Below are positions 1 through 5,365 of a DNA stretch of 7,187 bases, in pieces. The stretch spans positions 1 to 7,187 of the forward strand of contig CAAEEI010000120.1 in the NCBI GenBank assembly GCA_900754855.1, written 5' to 3'. The first letter of the stretch is position 1, and each line of letters starts with the position of its first letter. The position numbers and the translations under genes are program-made. The DNA is from Lachnospiraceae bacterium (lineage in GTDB: Bacteria > Bacillota > Clostridia > Lachnospirales > Lachnospiraceae). Under the pieces are notes generated by a model. It was not told the origin of the DNA and did no database searches. It worked only from the letters and a program-made list of their open reading frames with translations.

Positions 1-34
1 CAGGAAGGCGGAGCTTCCGCTTTCCTGTATTTTT
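1..34 (+). terminator. Hairpin with T-tract directly upstream of tRNA-Ser
   Basis: Bases 1-12 pair with 16-27 in a 12-bp stem (one G-U pair) around a 3-base loop, followed by TATTTTT at 28-34. This has the form of an intrinsic terminator of a gene lying left of the window. The T-tract touches the first base of the tRNA at 35, so no separate tRNA promoter fits between them. It may therefore be a partial terminator or a processing hairpin inside a longer tRNA transcript. The stem could extend further left, outside the window. Confidence 0.65.
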
Positions 35-122
35 GGAGATGTACCCAAGTGGCTGAAGGGTCCGCACTCGAAATGCGGTAGGTCGGGCAACCGGCGCGAG
101 GGTTCAAATCCCTCCATTTCCG
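35..122 (+). tRNA. trnS: tRNA-Ser, anticodon CGA
   Basis: Class II tRNA that reads serine codon UCG. The acceptor stem is 35-41 (GGAGATG) with 115-121 (CATTTCC), and the discriminator base is G122. The anticodon stem is 62-66 with 74-78 around the loop CTCGAAA (67-73), giving anticodon CGA at 69-71. The T arm is 98-102 and 110-114 around TTCAAAT. The long variable arm of about 79-97 is typical of serine tRNAs. CCA is not encoded, so it must be added after transcription. A hairpin with T-tract ends at base 34, so the tRNA is probably transcribed from a promoter outside the window; the strong terminator at 133-191 ends the transcript. Confidence 0.96.
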
Positions 123-132
123 TAGTGATGAG

Positions 133-191
133 GAAGTCATTGCATGGGAAGACCGGAGTACCGGTGTTCTTATGCGATGGCTTCTTTTTTT
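133..191 (+). terminator. Strong intrinsic terminator after tRNA-Ser
   Basis: Bases 133-156 fold with 161-184 into a hairpin of about 24 bp with several G-U pairs and only one clear mismatch (G-G), closed by an AGTA tetraloop inside CCGG/CCGG. Seven T follow at 185-191. The stem is about twice as long as a usual terminator stem. It ends the tRNA transcript and separates it from the GTPase gene. A stem this long could also be an RNase III substrate that helps form the tRNA 3' end; that part is inference. Confidence 0.9.
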
Positions 192-217
192 GTAATAGGA
201 ATATTACGATATAGAAT
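190..217 (+). promoter_or_regulatory. Candidate promoter of the GTPase-NYN gene
   Basis: TTGTAA at 190-195 (4 of 6 matches to the -35 consensus) and TAGAAT at 212-217 (5 of 6 matches to the -10 consensus) are separated by 16 bases. The -35 box overlaps the end of the terminator T-tract. Transcription would start near 224, leaving a leader of roughly 50 bases before the start codon at 278. The region is AT-rich, so chance matches are likely. I see no riboswitch or leader-peptide attenuator in the leader, such as the one known upstream of tet(M). Confidence 0.4.
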
Positions 218-277
218 TTTTATTTGTGGCGTGTTCACAAAAAACAGGATAAGAAACAGGATGAGGAATGGAAATAG

Positions 278-3010
278 ATGAAGAAGATAGCAATGGGAAT
301 CCTTGCCCATGTGGATGCAGGTAAGACGACGTTGTCCGAGGCGGTATTGTATCAGGCCGGAGGACTGCGGAAAATGGGAAGGGTAGATCATGGGAATACG
401 TTTCTGGATAATTTTGCTCTGGAAAAAAGCAGAGGCATTACGATTTTTTCCAAGCAGGCAGTTTTTCCGCTGGGAGAAAAAGAAATCACCCTTTTAGATA
501 CGCCGGGACATGTGGATTTTTCGGCGGAAATGGAACGGTGTCTGTGGGTGATGGACTATGCCGTACTGGTGGTCAGCGGCGCCGACGGGATTCAGGCGCA
601 TACGGAAACTCTCTGGAATCTGCTGAAAGAATATCGGATACCAACGTTTATTTTTGTCAATAAGATGGATCAGAAAGGAGCAGACCGGGAAGCGCGTCTG
701 GCAGAACTGCAGAATAATTTCGGCGACGGCTGCATTGCCTTTACGCAGGGAAACGACCGGGAAGAGATGCTGGAAGCCATTGCCATGGAAGAGGAAGAAG
801 TCCTGGAGGAATATATGGATACCGGTACGATTCGTCAGGAGGAAATCCGCCGGCTTATCCGGGAGAGAAAGATTTTCCCCTGCTTTTTTGGTTCGGCGCT
901 GAAACTGACCGGTGTGGAAGAACTTCTTGCCGGTATGGAAACGTATATGGAGGCGCCGCAGTATCCGGAAGCATTCGGCGCAAAAATTTATAAGATTTCC
1001 CGGGATGAGCAGGGCAACCGCCTGACCCATTTAAAGATAACCGGGGGAAAGTTAAAGGTAAAGACGCCTTTTGCCAATGGAGACAAAGTCGATCAGATCC
1101 GGCGGTATTCCGGAGCAAAGTACCAGACTCTTGCCCAGGCAGAACCGGGCGAAGTCTGTGCGGTGACAGGATTAACCGATACCCGGGCCGGACAGGGACT
1201 GGGAAAAGAAAAAGATTTAACAGAGCCGCTGCTGGAACCGGTAATGACCTGTCGTATGTTTTTACCGGAAGGCGTGGACGCTGCGGCTGTGATGGATAAA
1301 CTTATGCAGCTGGAGGAAGAAGATCCCCTGCTTCATCTGCTCTGGAACAGTCATTTGCAGGAGATGCATGTTCAGCTTATGGGCGAAGTGCAGACGGAGA
1401 TTTTAAAAAGTATGATTGAAGAGCGTTTTGGGCTTTCTGTGGAATTTGGCCCGGGGCGCATTTTGTATAAAGAAACCATCGAAAAACCGGCGGCTGGCGT
1501 CGGCCATTATGAACCGCTAAGACATTATGCGGAAGTTCATCTCATGCTGGAGCCGGGGGAACCGGGAAGCGGTCTTGTTTTTTCTTCTGCCTGCAGTGAA
1601 GACGAGCTGGATGGCAACTGGCAGAGGCTGATTCTTACCCATTTGAAGGAAAAAGAACATCCCGGGGTGCTGGCGGGGATGCCAATTACAGATATGAAGA
1701 TTACCCTTACTGCCGGAAAAGCCCATAAAAAACATACGGAGGGCGGGGACTTCCGTCAGGCTACGTACCGGGCGGTACGGCAGGGGCTGATGTCTGCTTC
1801 TTCGGTTTTACTGGAACCGTGGTATGCGTTTCGTCTGGAAATTCCGGCAGAACAGCTTGGCCGTGGAATGACGGATATTCAGAAAATGAGCGGTTCCTTT
1901 GCTTCTCCGCAAATGGAAGGGGAAAAAGCGATTCTCCGTGGCCGTGCTCCGGTGTCGGAGATGATGAATTACCAAAGAGAGGTGCAGACCTATACGGGAG
2001 GAAGGGGAAAGCTGTTTCTCCATGTGGAAGGCTATGAACCCTGCCATAATGCCGATGCGGTGGTGCCGGAGATCGGGTATGACTGTGAAAAAGATACGGA
2101 AAATCCTGCCGGCTCCATCTTTTGCAGCCATGGAGCAGGGTATTATGTACCGTGGCAGGAAGTGCCGGAGCATATGCACATTAAAGATATTCCCTATGAG
2201 AAAAAGGCGCTGGGATTATCCGGCGGGCAAGAAAAGGCAGAAGAAAGAAACAACCGGCCAAAGACTGGGGAGAATCGCGGCGGTTCCGGATGGGCGGAAG
2301 ATAAGGAACTGGAGGAAATTTTTCTGCGGGAGTTCGGGCGAAGTAAAAAACAGGAGGATCGTCGCTGGCGTTATGGAAAAACAATGACGGCACAGAGCAA
2401 AGCGGGAGCGACGCGGACAGGAAAAGGCATCCCGGAAAAAGAGGCGGTACAAAAGCAAAGAGAATATCGAAAGCAACCGGAAAAGCAGTATCTGCTTGTG
2501 GATGGCTATAATATTATTTTTGCCTGGGATTTTCTGAAAGATCTGGCGCAGGTTAATCTGGAGGCGGCCAGAAATAAGCTGATGGATATTCTCTGTAATT
2601 ATCAGGGATTTACTCAAAAAACGGTGATTCTGGTTTTTGACGCTTATCGGGTAAAGGGAAACCCCGGAGAAATTTTCCGTTACCATAACATTCATGTGGT
2701 GTATACCCGGGAGGCGGAGACGGCCGATCAGTATATTGAGAAGACCACCCATGAGCTGGGGCGGCGTTATCAGGTGACGGTGGCGACCTCCGACGCTCTG
2801 GAGCAGGTGATCGTTATGGGACAGGGAGCCAGACGGTTGTCGGCCACGGATTTTCTGGAAGAAATCCGTTGGACAGAGGAAGAAATTCGCCGGGTAAAGG
2901 AAGAAAAAAGGCAGAACGGTAAAAATTATCTTTTTCATCATATGGACGGGGATACGGCAGAACTTCTGGAAGATGTCCGGCTGGGAAAAGCAAGCTTTGA
3001 GGAATCTTGA
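278..3010 (+). CDS. EF-G/Tet(M)-like translational GTPase fused to a Rae1/YacP-like NYN ribonuclease domain
   Basis: Predicted 910-residue cytosolic GTPase of the EF-G/ribosomal-protection superfamily carrying an extra nuclease domain. Seen: G1 AHVDAGKTT (10-18), G2 RGIT (52-55), G3 DTPGHVD (74-80) with the catalytic-type His78, G4 NKMD (128-131) and G5 SALK (206-209). Domains II-III lie at about 232-400 (LMGEVQTEIL at 367-376), domain IV at about 400-545, and domain V from about 550 (RGRAPVSEMMNY). Tet(M) ends after domain V at about 640 residues. Here a charged linker (about 645-735) follows, then a NYN/PIN-like domain (about 737-880) with VDGYN (741-745), VFDAY (786-790), ETADQYIEK (814-822) and ATSD (835-838). 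These match B. subtilis YacP/Rae1, a ribosome-dependent mRNA endonuclease. Candidate metal-binding acids are D742, D788, D817 and D838 (inference). The ATG is supported by GAGGAA at 263-268. The Tet(M) domain IV loop YSPVSTP is not present, so drug resistance is unlikely. The biological role is unproven. Confidence 0.9.
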   Translation: MKKIAMGILAHVDAGKTTLSEAVLYQAGGLRKMGRVDHGNTFLDNFALEKSRGITIFSKQAVFPLGEKEITLLDTPGHVDFSAEMERCLWVMDYAVLVVSGADGIQAHTETLWNLLKEYRIPTFIFVNKMDQKGADREARLAELQNNFGDGCIAFTQGNDREEMLEAIAMEEEEVLEEYMDTGTIRQEEIRRLIRERKIFPCFFGSALKLTGVEELLAGMETYMEAPQYPEAFGAKIYKISRDEQGNRLTHLKITGGKLKVKTPFANGDKVDQIRRYSGAKYQTLAQAEPGEVCAVTGLTDTRAGQGLGKEKDLTEPLLEPVMTCRMFLPEGVDAAAVMDKLMQLEEEDPLLHLLWNSHLQEMHVQLMGEVQTEILKSMIEERFGLSVEFGPGRILYKETIEKPAAGVGHYEPLRHYAEVHLMLEPGEPGSGLVFSSACSEDELDGNWQRLILTHLKEKEHPGVLAGMPITDMKITLTAGKAHKKHTEGGDFRQATYRAVRQGLMSASSVLLEPWYAFRLEIPAEQLGRGMTDIQKMSGSFASPQMEGEKAILRGRAPVSEMMNYQREVQTYTGGRGKLFLHVEGYEPCHNADAVVPEIGYDCEKDTENPAGSIFCSHGAGYYVPWQEVPEHMHIKDIPYEKKALGLSGGQEKAEERNNRPKTGENRGGSGWAEDKELEEIFLREFGRSKKQEDRRWRYGKTMTAQSKAGATRTGKGIPEKEAVQKQREYRKQPEKQYLLVDGYNIIFAWDFLKDLAQVNLEAARNKLMDILCNYQGFTQKTVILVFDAYRVKGNPGEIFRYHNIHVVYTREAETADQYIEKTTHELGRRYQVTVATSDALEQVIVMGQGARRLSATDFLEEIRWTEEEIRRVKEEKRQNGKNYLFHHMDGDTAELLEDVRLGKASFEES

Positions 3011-3035
3011 CTTTTCAGGTAGGGTATGATATACA
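3007..3035 (+). promoter_or_regulatory. Probable promoter of the suf operon
   Basis: TTGACT (3007-3012, 5 of 6 to consensus) and TATACA (3030-3035, 4 of 6) are separated by exactly 17 bases, and TG at 3027-3028 makes an extended -10. The TGA stop of the GTPase-NYN gene (3008-3010) lies inside the -35 box. Transcription would start near 3042, about 33 bases before the sufC ATG. GTAT-GAT-ATAC (3025-3035) is a small inverted repeat over the -10 and could be a repressor contact, but this is weak. Confidence 0.6.
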
Positions 3036-3062
3036 TTAAATTTGGATATATTGAACATTTAT

Positions 3063-3068
3063 GAGGAG
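3063..3068 (+). promoter_or_regulatory. Ribosome binding site that fixes the sufC start
   Basis: GAGGAG lies six bases before ATG 3075. The reading frame is open further up to a TTG at 3042, but that codon has no Shine-Dalgarno sequence and sits at the predicted transcription start. The extra residues are also absent from the usual SufC N-terminus, which begins close to the 'MLELKNIS' segment. Confidence 0.85.
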
Positions 3069-3074
3069 AAGAAG

Positions 3075-3791
3075 ATGCTTGAATTAAAGAATATCAGCTA
3101 TATCGTTGAGGGCGATAAAGAGATTTTAAATAATGTCAGCCTGTCTTTCGATGAGAAATTTGTGGCGATTACCGGACCGAATGGCAGCGGTAAATCCACA
3201 CTGGCCAAACTGGTGGCGGGGATTATTCATCCGACAGCCGGTCGGATTTATCTGGATGGCGAAGATATTACCGATTTGAATATTACGGAAAGAGCAAAGA
3301 AGGGAATCAGCTATGCTTTTCAGCAGCCGGTACATTTTAAAGGCTTGAAGGTCAGAGACCTCATTTCCGTTGCTTCCGGAAAAACCATGAAATTCAGTGA
3401 GATCTGCGACGTTCTTTCCGAGGTGGGACTCTGTGCCAGAGATTATGTGGACAGAGAGTTAAACGGGAGTCTTTCCGGTGGAGAGTTGAAACGTATCGAG
3501 ATCGCCATGATCCGTGCGCGGGCAACGAAGCTTTCCGTATTCGACGAACCGGAAGCCGGTATCGACCTGTGGAGTTTTAACAGCCTGATCCATGTTTTCG
3601 AGGAACTCCATGAGAAAACGGAGGGAACGATTCTCATTATTTCCCATCAGGAGCGTATCCTGGAAATCGCCGATAAGATCATTGTGGTCAACGGAGGAGA
3701 AGTGGAGAAGATTGGTAAGGGAGAAGACGTGATCCCTGGATTACTTTATAAATCATCTGCAGCCTGCCAGAAGGTAAGCGCAAAATTATAA
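3075..3791 (+). CDS. sufC: SufC-like ABC ATPase of Fe-S cluster assembly (SmsC-type)
   Basis: Predicted 238-residue soluble ABC ATPase that drives conformational change of the SufB-type scaffold during iron-sulfur cluster assembly in the cytosol. Seen: Walker A GPNGSGKS (34-41), Q-loop FQQP (82-85), signature LSGGE (133-137) followed by KRIEIA, Walker B with FDEP (156-159), D-loop EAGID (160-164) and switch His191 in SHQ. There is no membrane segment. The FDEPEAGID form and the neighbouring SufB-like gene favour SufC over a transporter ATPase. The gene is first in an operon with sufB-like, csoR-like and a small gene; the sufB start is 14 bases after its stop. No sufS, sufU, sufD or sufE is visible, so the pair resembles the two-gene SMS (SmsC-SmsB) system of anaerobes and archaea. 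Its own promoter is predicted at 3007-3035. Confidence 0.92.
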   Translation: MLELKNISYIVEGDKEILNNVSLSFDEKFVAITGPNGSGKSTLAKLVAGIIHPTAGRIYLDGEDITDLNITERAKKGISYAFQQPVHFKGLKVRDLISVASGKTMKFSEICDVLSEVGLCARDYVDRELNGSLSGGELKRIEIAMIRARATKLSVFDEPEAGIDLWSFNSLIHVFEELHEKTEGTILIISHQERILEIADKIIVVNGGEVEKIGKGEDVIPGLLYKSSAACQKVSAKL

Positions 3792-3793
3792 CA

Positions 3794-3800
3794 GAGGTGG
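3794..3800 (+). promoter_or_regulatory. Ribosome binding site that fixes the sufB-like start
   Basis: GAGGTGG lies five bases before ATG 3806. An in-frame GTG at 3797 would give three more residues, but it falls inside this Shine-Dalgarno sequence and has none of its own, so the ATG is preferred. Confidence 0.8.
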
Positions 3801-3805
3801 AGACA

Positions 3806-4723
3806 ATGGATTTAATACAAAAAGAGCTGCTGGAGCAGGTGGCAGACCTGCATGACGTTCCGGCCGGAGCTTATAATATCCGTACAAATGGAAAATCAGC
3901 AGCAAGAAATACGACAGCGAATATTGATATTGTGTCCAAGGAAGATAAAGACGGTATAGATATTATCATTAAACCGGGGACAAAAAAAGAGAGTGTACAC
4001 ATTCCGGTGGTACTCAGCCAGAGCGGACTGACGGAACTTGTCTACAATGATTTTTATATTGGCGATGACTGCGATGTGACCATCGTAGCCGGATGCGGCA
4101 TCCACAACAGTGGCAACGACATGTCCAAACATGACGGTATCCATACATTTTATGTGGGAAAAAATGCCAGGGTTCGTTATGTGGAGAAACATTACGGCAG
4201 CGGCGACGGTATGGGAGGTCGTGTCATGAATCCGGGGACAGAGATTCATCTGGATGAAAATGCTTATTTTTATATGGATACTGTGCAGATCAAAGGTATC
4301 GACAGTACGGACCGTGTAACCAATGCCGATCTGAAGGCCGGGGCAAAACTGGAGATTTCTGAGAAATTGATGACCCATGGAGAACAGACGGCCAAAACGA
4401 CATTTTCTGTGGACTTAAATGGGGAGGGCAGCAGCGCCAATGTGGTTTCCCGTTCCGTAGCCAGAGGAAAATCTTTTCAGGATTTTCGGGCGAAGATCTG
4501 CGGAAATACGGCCTGTGCAGGACACAGTGAGTGTGATGCCATCATTATGGATGATGCCAGAGTGATTGCTGTTCCGGAGCTGGAAGCCAATAATATTGAT
4601 GCAGAGCTGATCCATGAGGCGGCCATTGGAAAGATCGCCGGGGAACAGTTAATTAAACTGATGACTCTGGGACTGACAGAGGCAGAGGCAGAAGAAATGA
4701 TCATCTCCGGTTTCCTGAAGTAA
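3806..4723 (+). CDS. sufB: SufB/SufD-family Fe-S scaffold (SmsB-type)
   Basis: Predicted 305-residue cytosolic scaffold on which Fe-S clusters are built, partner of the SufC-like ATPase encoded just upstream. The middle (about 60-235) is the repetitive strand-rich core typical of SufB/SufD beta-helices, with VAGCGIHNSG near 94-103. The C-terminus carries the family signature: SECD with Cys243, then HEAAIGKI with His270 and Glu271, then LMTLGLTEAEAEEMIISGF. By alignment from memory, Cys243 corresponds to the essential Cys405 of E. coli SufB, and Glu271 to the nearby conserved Glu. Further cysteines are C89, C97, C232 and C237. The protein is much shorter than E. coli SufB (about 495 residues), as expected for the SmsB form, and lacks the long N-terminal region. 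A 9-bp hairpin spans its stop codon. With no SufD seen, it probably works as a homodimer with SufC (inference). Confidence 0.88.
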   Translation: MDLIQKELLEQVADLHDVPAGAYNIRTNGKSAARNTTANIDIVSKEDKDGIDIIIKPGTKKESVHIPVVLSQSGLTELVYNDFYIGDDCDVTIVAGCGIHNSGNDMSKHDGIHTFYVGKNARVRYVEKHYGSGDGMGGRVMNPGTEIHLDENAYFYMDTVQIKGIDSTDRVTNADLKAGAKLEISEKLMTHGEQTAKTTFSVDLNGEGSSANVVSRSVARGKSFQDFRAKICGNTACAGHSECDAIIMDDARVIAVPELEANNIDAELIHEAAIGKIAGEQLIKLMTLGLTEAEAEEMIISGFLK

Positions 4724-4730
4724 ACCGGAG
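4705..4730 (+). other. Hairpin spanning the sufB-like stop codon
   Basis: CTCCGGTTT (4705-4713) pairs perfectly with AAACCGGAG (4722-4730) around an 8-base loop. The TAA stop (4721-4723) lies at the base of the loop and right arm. No T-tract follows, so this is not an ordinary terminator. It may stabilise the 3' end of a sufCB message, pause transcription, or reduce expression of the downstream repressor gene. The structure is seen; the function is inferred. Confidence 0.5.
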
Positions 4731-4762
4731 GCAGCAGGATAAAGGAATAGAAGGGGATACCA

Positions 4763-5035
4763 ATGAGGCAGTGTATGGACGCAAAAAATCTTCATCAGAG
4801 ACTGAACCGCATCAGCGGGCAGATCAATGCCATTGATAAGATGGTGGATCAGGACGTTCCCTGTGAAGATATTCTTATTCAGGTAAATGCAGCAAAGTCT
4901 GCTTTGCATAAAGTCGGACAGATTATTCTGGAAGGTCATCTGAATCACTGTGTAAAAGAAGGGATTGAGCATGGCGACGCAGAGAAAACCATTGCTGACT
5001 TTGCCAGAGCTGTGGAGTATTTTTCCAGATTATAG
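4763..5035 (+). CDS. CsoR/RcnR-family metal-sensing transcriptional repressor
   Basis: Predicted 90-residue all-helical DNA-binding repressor of the CsoR/RcnR/FrmR family (DUF156). The N-terminal LHQRLNRISGQINAIDKMV helix is diagnostic for the family. The ligand positions are Cys34, His59 and Cys63, with the same 25- and 4-residue spacing as Cys36-His61-Cys65 of M. tuberculosis CsoR. This favours Cu(I) sensing over nickel/cobalt (RcnR, which has His at the third position) or persulfide (CstR, which lacks the His). An extra Cys4 near the N-terminus is unusual and could modify the site. The start ATG has AAGGGG at 4751-4756, six bases upstream; the later in-frame ATG at 4775 would lose residues and has no better site. 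The gene is third in the suf operon, 39 bases after the sufB-like gene. No copper pump or chaperone gene lies in the window, so its target may be the suf genes themselves or genes elsewhere. Confidence 0.88.
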   Translation: MRQCMDAKNLHQRLNRISGQINAIDKMVDQDVPCEDILIQVNAAKSALHKVGQIILEGHLNHCVKEGIEHGDAEKTIADFARAVEYFSRL

Positions 5036-5044
5036 GAGGAAACT

Positions 5045-5251
5045 ATGGGAACTGATGAGCAGCAGATAAAACAGTATGAACAGAAAATCTGCGGATGTGA
5101 GACCATGACGGATCTGCTGGTGGCAATGTCTGCCTGGCAGAGTTTTGCCGATGCCCATGGGCTGACAGCGGAACAGAGGAAAAAGGTTGACGAGGCTTAT
5201 GTGAAAGCCGAAGCGCGGCTGATCACACAGGTAAAACCAAGTCTGTGGTAA
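5045..5251 (+). CDS. Small hypothetical protein, last gene of the suf operon
   Basis: Product not recognised. It encodes 68 residues with no signal peptide or membrane segment. The sequence is mostly helix-forming and charged, with a Cys-Gly-Cys pair (C16, C18) in KICGCETMTD and a Trp at the extreme C-terminus. The AGGAGG at 5034-5039 overlaps the TAG stop of the repressor gene (5033-5035), the start ATG is five bases later, and a terminator follows directly. This arrangement argues strongly that it is a real, translationally coupled gene. Since its neighbours make Fe-S clusters and sense metal, a small metal or cluster-handling accessory protein is possible, but two cysteines alone do not establish that. 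Confidence 0.75.
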   Translation: MGTDEQQIKQYEQKICGCETMTDLLVAMSAWQSFADAHGLTAEQRKKVDEAYVKAEARLITQVKPSLW

Positions 5252-5263
5252 AATAAAAATACA

Positions 5264-5349
5264 AAGGCTGTAAAAACAGAAAACTGGACAGGTCATGCAA
5301 AAGGTGCATGAAGATACGGAGAATTTCTGTTTTTGCAGCCTTATTTTTT
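5264..5349. terminator. Bidirectional terminator with nested hairpin between convergent genes
   Basis: Bases 5264-5282 pair with 5324-5342 over 19 bp with a single G-U pair. Six T (5344-5349) follow on the plus strand, and an A-rich stretch at 5250-5263 supplies a T-rich tail for the minus-strand gene. It therefore serves both the suf operon and the CbiET-like gene. The 41-base interior contains a second perfect hairpin, TCATGCA (5293-5299) with TGCATGA (5305-5311), loop AAAGG. Terminators normally have short loops, so the enclosed hairpin is odd. Confidence 0.8.
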
Positions 5350-5365
5350 AGCGGTTTGCTTTGGT

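Noticed and set aside
35..277. tRNA-Ser as attachment site of an integrated element
   Set aside because: No integrase gene, no repeat of the tRNA 3' end and no foreign-looking genes are visible in the window.
261..281. Tiny frame ATG AGG AAT GGA AAT AGA TGA overlapping the GTPase start as a leader peptide
   Set aside because: It has only six codons, no ribosome binding site of its own, and its bases are better explained as the Shine-Dalgarno region of the gene at 278.
278..2200. Tetracycline resistance gene of the Tet(M) type
   Set aside because: The domain layout is similar, but the drug-displacing YSPVSTP loop is absent, a nuclease domain is fused on, and no mobile-element genes or tet-type leader peptide surround it.
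3018..3035. CsoR operator in the suf promoter
   Set aside because: Only one GGGTAT half-site is present; the C-rich partner half expected of CsoR operators is missing, so it cannot be called as a feature.
2216..3058. 280-residue open frame on the minus strand opposite the NYN domain
   Set aside because: It lies antisense to a clearly conserved domain and has a low-complexity, Phe/His/Pro-rich composition typical of a shadow frame.
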